From Microbacterium sp. AG1240 (GTDB taxonomy: Bacteria > Actinomycetota > Actinomycetes > Actinomycetales > Microbacteriaceae), in NCBI RefSeq assembly GCF_003635115.1, contig NZ_RBXJ01000001.1, positions 744,001-808,000 of the forward strand: DNA of 64,000 nucleotides, in the 5' to 3' direction. The translations under genes and the position numbers were made by a program. How positions within the stretch are numbered: position 1 is the stretch's first letter; the number at the start of each line of letters is the position of its first letter. The notes beneath the pieces are model-generated. The model saw only the letters and a program-made list of their open reading frames with translations, did not search any database and had not been told where the DNA came from. Shown here one piece after another: positions 47,490-56,074 of the stretch.

Positions 47490-48516
47490 GCCACGACCTC
47501 CTCGAGGCTGACGACCCGTGACTCGAGGTAGTCCCGCGCCGAGCGCACCCGATCGGCGGGGCCGTCGACCTTCACGATCATCTGACCGATCGTGTGCGTG
47601 CCGACCTCGGTCATGTCGGCGTGGAGCATGTTCACCGTCACGCCGAGGTCGGTGATCATGTGCGACACGAGCGGCTCGGCGACCTGCTCGTCGAGCAGGA
47701 GGAGGCGCCACAGGTTGTCGCCGCCGACGTGGGAGACGACGCGAGCGGGGAGTCCCTGCGGCACGACGGTCGTGACGAAGTCGCGTGTGATCGAGGCGCG
47801 CGGGTGCACGAACACGTCGAGCACCGAACCGTGCTCGACGACCGCGCCGCCGGCCATGACGGCGACCTCGTCGGCGAGGTCTTTGATGACGTCCATCTCA
47901 TGGGTGACGACGAGGATCGTCGTGCCGTATTCGCGGTTGATGCTGCGCAGCAGTTCGATGATCTGCACCGTGGTCGTCGGGTCGAGCGCACTGGTCGCCT
48001 CGTCGGAGAGGAGGATGCGGGGGTTCCGCACGAGTGCGCGAGCGATGCCCACCCGCTGCTTCTGACCGCCGGAGAGCTGCGAGGCGAAACTGTCGGCCTT
48101 CGCGCCGAGGCCGACGAAGTCGAGCACCTCCTCCGCCCGGGCGCGGGCGGCGGCGGGTGCGACCCCGTCGAGCCGAAGGGGCAGCGCCACGTTGTCGCGC
48201 ACGCGCACGGTCTCGAGCAGGTTGAACTGCTGGAAGATCATGCCCGTGCGGCGCTGGGCGGTGCGCAGGGCACGCCCGCGCAGCGCGCCCATGTCGACTC
48301 CCTCGACCATCACCCGCCCGCTCGTGGGTTGCTCGAGGCCGTTCACCGTGCGGATCAGCGTCGACTTCCCGGCGCCGCTGTATCCGATGACTCCGAAGAT
48401 CGATCCCGGAGAGACCTCGAGAGAGACGTCGCGCAGTGCGGCGGTCGCCGCATCCTTCTGTCCGAAGGTCTCGTGACGCTCTCGAAGACGATGCGCCCTT
48501 CGTCGCGAGAACTCAC
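47486..48516 (-). CDS. metN: Methionine ABC transporter ATPase, apparent 5' frameshift
   Basis: The main frame encodes a complete MetN: Walker A GYSGAGKST, signature LSGGQKQRVGI, Walker B ILLSDEATSALD, switch VTHEM and the C-terminal NIL regulatory domain (about the last 80 residues). Its natural start is in another frame. A GTG at 48516 overlaps the metQ stop and reads VSSRDEGRIVFESVT, then shifts; the other frame continues TFGQKDAATAALRDVSLEV. The two join near 48468-48472 if one base is restored (VTKTFG in relatives). The total span, 1031 nt, is one short of 344 codons. So either metN carries a 1-nt deletion or the sequence has an error there; the downstream frame has no nearby start. Confidence 0.82.
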
Positions 48517-49364
48517 TCGAACCAGGCCGGCAGCTGGTAGCCGTCGTACTGCGGGTCGGAGGCGATGTACTCGATGAACTCGGGCGACTCGTAAGCGGCC
48601 TTGATGGCCTGAGCCCAGTCCGAGTCGACATCGTCTTCGCGCACGGTGACCACGTTCGAGAAGAACACGGGCTGGTCCTCGACGGCGAGGGCGTCGCCGT
48701 GGTCCAGGCCGCCCGAGACGATGAAGTTGCCCTGGATCGTCGCGTAGTCGACGTCTTGCAGCGCCGGAACCTGCTGCGCGTTCTCGATGGGCGTGATGTT
48801 CAGGTTGTAGGGGTTCGACGTGATGATCGACAGGTCGGCCGTATTGGGGTCGTCGACGTCGTCGAAGTCGATCCACCCCGCGTCGCGGAGGATGAGAAGA
48901 CCGCGGTACATGTTCGAGGGCGAGTTCGGAACGGTGACGGTCGAGCCGTCGGCCACGTCGTCGAGCGACGACTTCTTGCCGCCGAACAGACCCATCCGGG
49001 GCGTCGGGATCTGCACGAGTGCGGCGTTCGTGATGCCCTCCTGGGCGTTCACGAAGTCGAGGTACACCGGATGCTGCATGATGTTCGCGTCGATCTCGCC
49101 CTGCGAGACCGCCACGTTGACGACGATGCCGTCGGTGAAGTCGACGGTCTCGACCGAGTAGCCCTCGGACTCGAGGATCGGGAGGATGCCGCCCTGGAAC
49201 ATGTCGAGGTAGGGGCCGGGGTTGAAGCCGATCTTGATGCTCGTCTTCTCGGCGCCATCGGCGGCGTCGCCCGTCGTCGTGGTGGACCCGCCGGTGCACG
49301 CCGTGGTGGCGACGAGGACGACGGCGGCGATCGCGCTGACGAGCGCAGGACGGAAAAGCTTCAT
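48513..49364 (-). CDS. metQ: Methionine-binding lipoprotein MetQ
   Basis: A 283-residue NlpA/MetQ lipoprotein. The signal peptide ends TTAC with the lipid-modified Cys23. The mature part has IKIGFNPGPYLDMFQ, ANIMQHPVYLDFVN and VPNSPSNMYRGLLIL, all typical of MetQ. It delivers D- or L-methionine to MetNI. It is the first gene of the run and overlaps metN. No SAM riboswitch was recognised in 49365-49549, although TAGCGT on the minus strand may be its -10. Confidence 0.92.
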   Translation of the reverse strand: MKLFRPALVSAIAAVVLVATTACTGGSTTTTGDAADGAEKTSIKIGFNPGPYLDMFQGGILPILESEGYSVETVDFTDGIVVNVAVSQGEIDANIMQHPVYLDFVNAQEGITNAALVQIPTPRMGLFGGKKSSLDDVADGSTVTVPNSPSNMYRGLLILRDAGWIDFDDVDDPNTADLSIITSNPYNLNITPIENAQQVPALQDVDYATIQGNFIVSGGLDHGDALAVEDQPVFFSNVVTVREDDVDSDWAQAIKAAYESPEFIEYIASDPQYDGYQLPAWFE

Positions 49365-49506
49365 GGGGGCCTCTTCTGCGGTGAGTGTCTCAGGGGTCCG
49401 GATGCGGAACTCTCCAGGTGCTGGGGGTCACGCTAGCCAGCCCCCGCTCGTCGCCGGGATTCCGGGCGTCACAGTCGGCAACAGTCGAACGATCGGGAGG
49501 GAAAAC

Positions 49507-49525
49507 TAGTTCGGAAGTCTAACTA
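49507..49525. promoter_or_regulatory. Inverted repeat in the metQ-marR divergent region
   Basis: TAGTT-N9-AACTA lies just before a possible leaderless -10 (TATATT, 49538-49543) of the MarR gene. It is a candidate autoregulatory operator that could also act on metQ. Confidence 0.4.
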
Positions 49526-49549
49526 CTAGCAAAGCTGTATATTAACTAC

Positions 49550-50014
49550 ATGCCTTCCGCGGACGCTCAGCGATCCGCCTTCGCGTCACTCCTCCAGGAG
49601 CTGCACGACGCGACGATGCAGGCGGGTTTCGTCACAGCCCGACGGATGAATCTCTCCACCACCGATGCCGCCGCGATCGAGCACATCGCTCTCGCGGCCG
49701 ATCCGATCGGCCCGGCAGAACTCAGCGTCCGCCTCGGTGTGACGCGCTCTTCCGCGACCGAGATCATCGACCGACTGGTTCGGTCGGGGCACATCCAGCG
49801 GCGGCGCGACGAGGCCGACGGACGACGTTTCCGTCTGGTGCCGACGGATGAGGCTCGGGAACTCGTCGCGGTCGAGCTGGCGCCCCTCGAGCGTCGCATC
49901 GACGAGATCGGCACCGCGTTCACGGCGCAGCAGCAGCGCGTGATCACGGAGTTCCTCGAGGCGGTCGCGACCGCGCATCGCGAGTTCGCGATCGACGGCA
50001 AGCCGGAGCGGTAA
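49550..50014 (+). CDS. MarR-family transcriptional regulator
   Basis: A 154-residue winged-helix regulator. LSVRLGVTRSSATEIIDRLVRSGHI (about 61-85) is the recognition region and RRRDEADGRRFRLVPTDE the wing. Such proteins act as dimers that bind palindromes near their own promoter. It is divergent from metQ with a 185-bp shared region, so metQNI may be its target; the effector is unknown. ATG 49550 lies 6 nt after TATATT. Confidence 0.88.
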   Translation: MPSADAQRSAFASLLQELHDATMQAGFVTARRMNLSTTDAAAIEHIALAADPIGPAELSVRLGVTRSSATEIIDRLVRSGHIQRRRDEADGRRFRLVPTDEARELVAVELAPLERRIDEIGTAFTAQQQRVITEFLEAVATAHREFAIDGKPER

Positions 50015-50097
50015 CGCACGCTGGGAGGTCAGCTGCGGAGCGTCGCGGCGTCGGTCGTGCAACGCCGTGCCGGATCCGCCGCCCGGACAGCGGTGCG

Positions 50098-50769
50098 CTA
50101 CGCGGCGGAGACCTGCGGTGCGAGGGTGTCGATGCGGCGGCGGAGGTCGGCGTACGCCGTCTCGAAGGCTGCGAGACTCCCCACGGCGACGGGGTCGGGG
50201 ATCGACCAGTGCAGGTCGCTCGCGCCCAGGTTCTCGTGGGCGTTGTCGCACACCGTGATCCGGAGCTCCCCCTCCACCTGATCGATCTCCGACAGGAGCC
50301 GTGGGCGGGCGGGGGAGAGGTCGAAGCCGTGCTTCGCGGCGACCCTCACCGCTCCGGGAGCGACCGAGTGGGCGGGGACGGTTCCGGCCGACACCGCGGG
50401 GACACTGCTGCTCTCGCGCCACATGTGCTCGGCGAGCTGTGAGCGCGCGGAGTTGGCCGTGCACACGAAGAGCACGCGGGACGCCGCGAGGTGAGCGTGC
50501 GGGCCCACGTCGCCGAGACCGTGCGCGTTCAGGTGCACGTAGCTGCGTCGCCGATCGCCCTCGGACCGCGACCGCGTGATCAGCGCCACGGACTCGAGGA
50601 TCTTGAGGTGGTGGGCGAGCAGGTTGGACGCCACCCCGAGCCGCGATTGCAGCTCCTGCGGGGACAGGTCGCCCAGCGCGAGCAGGTCGACGATCCGCAG
50701 TCGAGTCGGATCGGCGAGCGCCGCGTGACGGGCGGCGCGAGCCTCGAGGGTTGTTTGCTCGCTGTTCAT
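50098..50769 (-). CDS. ArsR-type regulator fused to arsenate reductase-like phosphatase domain
   Basis: A 223-residue two-domain protein. Residues 1-85 form an ArsR winged helix (ALADPTRLRIVDLLALGDLS, LASNLLAHHLKILE). Residues 95-223 form a low-molecular-weight phosphatase/ArsC domain with the CX5R loop VLFVCTANSARSQLAEH (active Cys about 103). Fusion couples sensing or repression to reduction in one chain. It is divergent from an aquaporin gene with a palindromic operator between. Unfused ArsC is also encoded nearby. Confidence 0.88.
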   Translation of the reverse strand: MNSEQTTLEARAARHAALADPTRLRIVDLLALGDLSPQELQSRLGVASNLLAHHLKILESVALITRSRSEGDRRRSYVHLNAHGLGDVGPHAHLAASRVLFVCTANSARSQLAEHMWRESSSVPAVSAGTVPAHSVAPGAVRVAAKHGFDLSPARPRLLSEIDQVEGELRITVCDNAHENLGASDLHWSIPDPVAVGSLAAFETAYADLRRRIDTLAPQVSAA

Positions 50770-50773
50770 TGAC

Positions 50774-50783
50774 TCAATATTGA
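50774..50783. promoter_or_regulatory. Putative ArsR operator
   Basis: The perfect palindrome TCAATATTGA lies in the 50-bp gap between the divergent arsR-type and aquaporin genes, just after TTGACT (50769-50774) and before TAGTGT (50790-50795). It matches the AT-rich ArsR-box style. Confidence 0.6.
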
Positions 50784-50819
50784 TTGAGGTAGTGTGTCGC
50801 TGTCAAGCTTTGGAGAACC

Positions 50820-51548
50820 ATGAACCACTCGCACCTGATGCGGCGCGCCGTCGCCGAGACGCTGGGCACCGGACTGCTCGTCGCGGTCGTCGTCGGGTCC
50901 GGCATCGCCGCGTCGCGATTGTCGACGGACGGGGGCATCCAGCTGCTGGCCAACAGCCTGGTGACGGCCATGGGCCTCACCGTGCTGATCCTGTTGTTCG
51001 GTCCCGTCTCGGGCGCGCACCTCAACCCGATGGTCTCGACGGTCGACGCGGTGCTGGGCCGCGGGGCACGGTCGGGCCCGCGGGCACCCGAGGCGATCGT
51101 GTACGTCACGGCGCAGATATCCGGCGCGATCGGGGGAGCGGTGCTCGCGAACCTGATGTTCGACGTTCCGACCGCGTGGTCCACGACGGTGCGGACCGGC
51201 CCCGGGGTCCTCCTCGGCGAGGTGGTCGCCACCGCCGGGCTCCTCCTGTTGGTGCTCGGCCTGGCGCGCGCGGGCGCGGGCTGGGTGGCGGCGCCGGCCG
51301 TCGGAGCGTACATCGGCGCGGCCTACTGGTTCACCAGCTCGACCTCGTTCGCGAATCCCGCCGTCACCGTCGGGCGCATGTTCACCGACACGTTCGCCGG
51401 TATCGCACCGACGTCGGTCCTCCCGTTCCTCGCCGCCCAGCTGCTTGGCGCGATCCTCGGCGCCGCGCTCGCCGTCGTCGTGTTCCCCCGCGCCGTGACG
51501 GGCTCGCCTGTCGCGGATGACGTCGTCGTGCCGCAGACCATCCCCTGA
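50820..51548 (+). CDS. MIP-family aquaporin/aquaglyceroporin of the arsenic cluster
   Basis: A 242-residue channel with six hydrophobic segments and two half-helix loops. The first loop reads SGAHLNPMVS, so NPM replaces NPA; the second has SFANPAVTVGR with the selectivity-filter Arg. Aquaglyceroporins in ars operons (AqpS type) let trivalent arsenic leave the cell down its gradient. No ArsB or Acr3 pump is present in the window, so this channel may serve that role. GGAG lies 4 nt before the ATG. Confidence 0.85.
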   Translation: MNHSHLMRRAVAETLGTGLLVAVVVGSGIAASRLSTDGGIQLLANSLVTAMGLTVLILLFGPVSGAHLNPMVSTVDAVLGRGARSGPRAPEAIVYVTAQISGAIGGAVLANLMFDVPTAWSTTVRTGPGVLLGEVVATAGLLLLVLGLARAGAGWVAAPAVGAYIGAAYWFTSSTSFANPAVTVGRMFTDTFAGIAPTSVLPFLAAQLLGAILGAALAVVVFPRAVTGSPVADDVVVPQTIP

Positions 51549-51563
51549 CCCGAAGGACACCTC

Positions 51564-52949
51564 ATGCACCTCGTCGCCATCGGTGGCAGTGACGCCGGAA
51601 TCTCCGCCGCGCTGCGTGCCCGCGAACTCGACCCGACCGCGGATGTCACCGTGGTCGTCGCCGACGCCTATCCCAACTACTCCATCTGCGGCATCCCGTA
51701 CTTCTTCTCCGGAGAAGTGCAGCCCTGGCAGTCGCTCGCCCACCGCACCCACGCGGATCTCGAGGCGACCGGCATGCGCCTGCGTCTCGACACCCTCGCA
51801 ACGGGTATCGACGTCCCGGGTCGACGGCTGACCGTTCGCGACGGGCGGGGTGTGGAGTCGACGATCGACTACGACGCGCTCGTCGTCGGCACCGGAGCCC
51901 TCCCCACTCACGCGGGGATCGCCGGTCTCGACGAGCTCGGCCCCGACGACGGGGTGCACGTCATCCACTCCATGGGCGACACCTTCGCGCTCGACGAACA
52001 CCTCACCGAGCGACCGCCGCGCTCGGCGATCATCATCGGGGCGGGCTACGTCGGCCTCGAGATGGCCGAGGCGTTCACCGCTCGCGGCATCGCGGTCACC
52101 CAGCTGCAACGCGGCCCCGAAGTGCTCTCCACTCTCGACGTCGAGCTCGGGACCCTGGTGCGCGCGGAGCTGGTCGACCACGGCGTCGTCGTCCACACCG
52201 GCACCACCGTTCGCGGCGTCGAGAAGTCCGAGCGCGGCCTGACCGTTCACGCCATCCACAATGGGACGGAGGTCGATCACACGGCGGACCTCGTGCTCGC
52301 GGTGGTCGGCGTGCGCCCGAACACGCAGTTGCTCGAGCGTGCCGGGGCCACTCTCGGCGCGGGACGCGCCGTCGTCGTGGACGAGCAGATGCGCACCGGA
52401 CTTCCGGGAGTCTTCGCCGCCGGCGACGGGGTCACGACCCACCACCGCCTCCTCGGCGTCACCTACCTCCCGCTCGGCACCACCGCGCACAAGCAGGGGC
52501 GCATCGCGGGGGAGAACGCCCTGGGTGGGGCCGCGCGTTTCGCGGGCTCCGTCGGCACCCAGGTGGTAAAGGTCTTCGACCTCGTCGCCTCGCGCACGGG
52601 GCTCCGCCAGCACGAGGCCGTCGCCGCGGGATTCACCGCGGCCACGACCCAGGCGGTCGCCGACGACCACAAGAGGTACTACCCCGGCGCTCAGCCCATC
52701 AGCATCCGCGTCACCGGCGACACGGGCACCGGTCGCCTCCTCGGCGCCCAGCTCGTCGGGCGTCTCGGCACCGAGACCGCCAAGCGCGTCGATACGTACG
52801 CCACCGCCCTGTTCGCCGGCCTCACCGTCAAGCAGATCAGCGACCTCGACCTCTCGTACACCCCGCCGCTCGGCTCCCCGTGGGATGCCGTGCAGCTCGC
52901 GACCCAGAGCTGGTCGCGCGACACTCGACCGACCGGAGCCCACGCATGA
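51564..52949 (+). CDS. FAD/NAD(P)-dependent pyridine nucleotide-disulfide oxidoreductase
   Basis: A 461-residue flavoprotein of the NADH oxidase/CoA-disulfide reductase group. The FAD site is HLVAIGGSDAGISAALRARE. Cys43 in YSICGIPYF is the redox cysteine of this group. The NAD site is AIIIGAGYVGLEMAEAF, followed by GVFAAGDG. It overlaps arsC by 4 nt and follows the aquaporin by 15 nt. Genes of this type are common in actinobacterial ars operons, where they may supply reducing power; the precise reaction is unknown. Confidence 0.85.
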   Translation: MHLVAIGGSDAGISAALRARELDPTADVTVVVADAYPNYSICGIPYFFSGEVQPWQSLAHRTHADLEATGMRLRLDTLATGIDVPGRRLTVRDGRGVESTIDYDALVVGTGALPTHAGIAGLDELGPDDGVHVIHSMGDTFALDEHLTERPPRSAIIIGAGYVGLEMAEAFTARGIAVTQLQRGPEVLSTLDVELGTLVRAELVDHGVVVHTGTTVRGVEKSERGLTVHAIHNGTEVDHTADLVLAVVGVRPNTQLLERAGATLGAGRAVVVDEQMRTGLPGVFAAGDGVTTHHRLLGVTYLPLGTTAHKQGRIAGENALGGAARFAGSVGTQVVKVFDLVASRTGLRQHEAVAAGFTAATTQAVADDHKRYYPGAQPISIRVTGDTGTGRLLGAQLVGRLGTETAKRVDTYATALFAGLTVKQISDLDLSYTPPLGSPWDAVQLATQSWSRDTRPTGAHA

Positions 52950-53365
52950 CCACCCCGCCCACCGTGCTGTTCATCTGCACGCACAACGCCGGACGTTCGC
53001 AGCTCGGCGCCCACCTTCTCGCTCACGTCGCCGGTGATCGCTTCGCCGCGACGAGTGCGGGGGTCGCCCCCGCCGAGGCGATCAACCCGGCCATCGCCGC
53101 CACCCTCGCCGAGCTGGGGATCGACACCTCCGCGGCGAAGCCGCGCGCGGTCACCGTCGACGATCTCGCGACCGCCGACATCGTCGTCACGATGAAGCCC
53201 GGGCTGCGCGTGCCCGGCCCGATCGCGGGCGAGCACGTGGAATGGGCGTTCCCCGACCCGGCGAACTGGGAGGCCGACGGGGCGCGCGACCTCCGCGACG
53301 CCGTCCTCGCCGCGGTCACCATGCTCGCGGAGCGCCACGCGCACAACCCTGCGCCGATGGGCTGA
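52946..53365 (+). CDS. arsC: Arsenate reductase, low-molecular-weight phosphatase family
   Basis: A 139-residue enzyme. The phosphate loop is VLFICTHNAGRSQLGAH (CX5R, Cys13 or so) and the general acid is in the WAFPDPAN segment near residue 96. Lack of the extra C-terminal redox cysteines of the thioredoxin-dependent type suggests a mycothiol/mycoredoxin-coupled arsenate reductase, as is usual in Actinobacteria. It is the last gene of aquaporin-oxidoreductase-arsC. Confidence 0.87.
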   Translation: MTTPPTVLFICTHNAGRSQLGAHLLAHVAGDRFAATSAGVAPAEAINPAIAATLAELGIDTSAAKPRAVTVDDLATADIVVTMKPGLRVPGPIAGEHVEWAFPDPANWEADGARDLRDAVLAAVTMLAERHAHNPAPMG

Positions 53366-53399
53366 CATCGCCCGGCGCCGTCGATTCCGGCGGGGAGAG

Positions 53400-53475
53400 T
53401 GGACGCGACGGCGGGAGTCGAACCCGCCACGCAGTCGGGTATGAACCGATGCCCGGGACCGCCCGGATCGCCGCG
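53400..53475 (-). tRNA. tRNA-Met(CAT)-like element with atypical D-arm
   Basis: On the minus strand a 73-nt body plus encoded CCA fits a tRNA. The acceptor arms CGCGGCG and CGTCGCG pair over 7 bp (one G-T). The T-arm GCGGG-TTCGACT-CCCGC is canonical. The anticodon loop TTCATAC gives CAT with four stem pairs and one A-C mismatch. The D-arm is abnormal: CCGGG-CGGT-CCCGG forms a tight 5-bp hairpin without the usual A14, and position 8 is A rather than T. It may be a divergent tRNA, a remnant, or a tRNA-like integration site beside the ars cluster. Confidence 0.45.
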
Positions 53476-53626
53476 ATGACGGTTCCACGGTAGATCGCCA
53501 GTCGCACCCGGGTCGAGGTGTGTGACCGATGATGTCCCCCTGAGTCGTCACAGACCGGCGGTCGTCGTCCCCGCGGCCGCGATCGACGGGGCGGCTGTCG
53601 GAGCCCGCGCCTACACTTGACGGGAC

Positions 53627-56074
53627 ATGACCGACGCAACCACGCCCCTCATCGTCGGCAGCGGCACCGGGCGCTTCGACAAGGCCGATCACGCCTCGCG
53701 CTCCGACGACGACCTGCTCGCCGGACTCAACCCGCCCCAACTCGAGGCCGTCACGTATCGCGGCCCCGCGCTGCTGATCGTCGCCGGCGCCGGTTCGGGC
53801 AAGACGAGCGTGCTCACGCGCCGCATCGCGTCGCTGCTGCGCAGCCGTGAGGCGTGGCCGAGCCAGATCCTCGCCATCACGTTCACCAACAAGGCCGCGG
53901 GCGAGATGCGCGAGCGGGTGCGCTCGCTGATCGGCGACCGCGCCGAGGGCATGTGGATCTCCACGTTCCACTCCGCGTGCGTGCGCATCCTCCGCCGCGA
54001 GGCCCAGCAGTTCGGTTTCACGAAGTCGTTCACGATCTACGACTCCGGCGACTCCCGTGCGCTCATCAAGCGGCTCGTCAAAGAGCACGAGGGCGACGCG
54101 TTCGGCCTGACACCGGCGGGCACGCAGAGCCGCATCTCGAAGCTAAAGAACGAGCTCGCCGATGCGGAGTCGTACGCGCGCCAGGCGAACATGAGCGACC
54201 CCGTCGAGCGGGTCTTCGTCGAGATCTTCGGCGCGTACCAGCGCGAACTCCAGAAATCGAACGCCTTCGACTTCGACGACCTCATCGGTCAGACGGTCTA
54301 CCTCTTTCGCGCGTTCCCGCACGTGGCCGATCAGTACCGTCGGCGCTTCCGCCACATCCTCGTCGACGAGTACCAAGACACCAACCACGCGCAGTACGCG
54401 CTCATCCACGAGCTGACCCGTCCGATCGGGGCGGATGCTGCGCCGATCGCCTCCAGCGGCGGCATGATGATCTTCGAGCCCGAGCCCGTCGGCGAAGACG
54501 CCGCGTCGCTCACGGTCGTCGGCGACTCGGATCAGTCGATCTACGCATTCCGCGGCGCCGACATCCGCAACATCACGGAGTTCGAGCGCGACTACCCGGG
54601 TGCGAAAGTCGTGCTCCTCGAGCAGAACTACCGTTCCACGCAGAACATCCTGTCGGCGGCGAACGCCGTCATCAGCAACAACTTCGACCGCAAAGAGAAG
54701 CGACTCTGGACCGATGTCGGCGCCGGCGAACCCATCATCGGGTTCACCGGGTACTCGCAGCACGACGAAGCCCAGTTCGTCGCCGACGAGATCGAGTCGC
54801 TGCACAAGACGGGCGTCGACTACTCGCAGATGGCCGTGTTCTATCGCACGAACTCCCAGTCGCGTGCGCTGGAGGAGATCTTCATCCGCTCGGCGGTGCC
54901 CTACAAGATCATGGGCGGCACCAAGTTCTACGAGCGCGCCGAGATCAAGGACGCCCTCGCCTACCTGGTCGCGGTGGCGAACCCCGCCGACGAGATGGCG
55001 CTGCGCCGCATCCTGAATCGTCCGCGCCGCGGAATCGGCGACGTGACGGAGACGGCGATCGCGCGGTACGCGGCCGACCAGCAGATCACCTTCCGCGATG
55101 CGCTCGCGAACTCCTCCGCTCTGGGCGTCGGGCCCAAGCTGCAGGCGGCCATCGCCCAGCTCGACGCCGTCCTCGCCGAGGCGACCGCGATCATGCTGCC
55201 CGCCACGGGCGAGCTCGCGCCCCCCACGGCCGTCGCCGAGGGGCTCACCCTGCTGCTGAACAAGTCGGGCTACTTCGACGCCCTGCGCCGCAGTCGCGAC
55301 CCGCAAGATGAAGCGCGCCTCGAGAACCTCGACGAGCTCGTCGCCGTGACCCGCGAGTTCGCCCGCAACAACCCCGAGGGCACGATCATCGATTTCCTCA
55401 GCGAAGTCGCCCTGGTCGCCGATGCCGACGACCTCGACGATGCATCGGGGTCGGTGTCACTGATGACCCTCCACACGGCGAAGGGGCTCGAGTTCGACGC
55501 GGTCTTCCTCACCGGCGTGGAAGAAGACCTCATCCCCCACCGCATCTCGGCGAACGAGCCCGGGGGGCCCGCCGAGGAACGCCGCCTCTTCTACGTCGGC
55601 ATCACGCGTGCTCGCAAGCGCCTCTACCTCTCGCTGGCGATGACCCGCGCGCAGTTCGGCGAGGTCACCGTCGCCATGCCCAGCCGGTTCCTGCAAGAGG
55701 TGCCGTCGGAGCTCATCGACTGGCGCCAATCGCCGGGGGATGTGAACTCGCGCGGCGGCTCTCGCTCCCGTGCCCTCAACGCCCGTCCGTCGGGAGGCTC
55801 CGATTCCGGCAGCTGGGGCACGAAGCGTTACGGCGACGACCTCGCACCGAAGTCGACGGCGATCGACAAGTTCCCCAATCGCATCCCCGCGAAGGTGCGC
55901 GACAACGGCGACCTCGTGCTCGCGTCGGGTGATCGCATCCGGCACGACGATTTCGGCGAGGGCCGCGTCGACGCCGTGACGGGGGAGGGTGCCAAACGCG
56001 TCGCCCACGTGAGGTTCGACACGGTCGGCGCAAAGAAACTCCTCATCAAGATCGCACCGATCGCGAAGATCTAG
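53627..56074 (+). CDS. pcrA: UvrD/PcrA-type ATP-dependent DNA helicase
   Basis: An 815-residue superfamily 1A 3'-5' helicase acting in DNA repair and replication restart. Motif I is GAGSGKTSVLTRRIA (about 53-67), motif Ia FTNKAAGEMRERV, motif II LVDEYQDTNHAQY (about 244-256), motif III GDSDQSIYAFRGADI, motif V TAKGLEFDAVFL and motif VI VGITRARKRLYL. The C-terminal 110 residues carry a basic linker and a Tudor-like end (GDRIRHDDFGEGRV) used in PcrA to bind RNA polymerase. TACACT (53612-53617) is a likely -10. Confidence 0.95.
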   Translation: MTDATTPLIVGSGTGRFDKADHASRSDDDLLAGLNPPQLEAVTYRGPALLIVAGAGSGKTSVLTRRIASLLRSREAWPSQILAITFTNKAAGEMRERVRSLIGDRAEGMWISTFHSACVRILRREAQQFGFTKSFTIYDSGDSRALIKRLVKEHEGDAFGLTPAGTQSRISKLKNELADAESYARQANMSDPVERVFVEIFGAYQRELQKSNAFDFDDLIGQTVYLFRAFPHVADQYRRRFRHILVDEYQDTNHAQYALIHELTRPIGADAAPIASSGGMMIFEPEPVGEDAASLTVVGDSDQSIYAFRGADIRNITEFERDYPGAKVVLLEQNYRSTQNILSAANAVISNNFDRKEKRLWTDVGAGEPIIGFTGYSQHDEAQFVADEIESLHKTGVDYSQMAVFYRTNSQSRALEEIFIRSAVPYKIMGGTKFYERAEIKDALAYLVAVANPADEMALRRILNRPRRGIGDVTETAIARYAADQQITFRDALANSSALGVGPKLQAAIAQLDAVLAEATAIMLPATGELAPPTAVAEGLTLLLNKSGYFDALRRSRDPQDEARLENLDELVAVTREFARNNPEGTIIDFLSEVALVADADDLDDASGSVSLMTLHTAKGLEFDAVFLTGVEEDLIPHRISANEPGGPAEERRLFYVGITRARKRLYLSLAMTRAQFGEVTVAMPSRFLQEVPSELIDWRQSPGDVNSRGGSRSRALNARPSGGSDSGSWGTKRYGDDLAPKSTAIDKFPNRIPAKVRDNGDLVLASGDRIRHDDFGEGRVDAVTGEGAKRVAHVRFDTVGAKKLLIKIAPIAKI

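Noticed and set aside
49365..49549. A SAM-type riboswitch upstream of metQ
   Set aside because: I could not match the conserved core or pairing of known SAM riboswitch classes; a covariance search would settle it.
50098..53475. The ars cluster as a clear genomic island
   Set aside because: There is no integrase, no direct repeat of the tRNA-like 3' end was found at the other side, and composition looks like its surroundings.
53242..53493. A small plus-strand protein across the arsC end and tRNA-like element
   Set aside because: It has no ribosome-binding site, overlaps arsC out of frame and runs through the tRNA-like structure.
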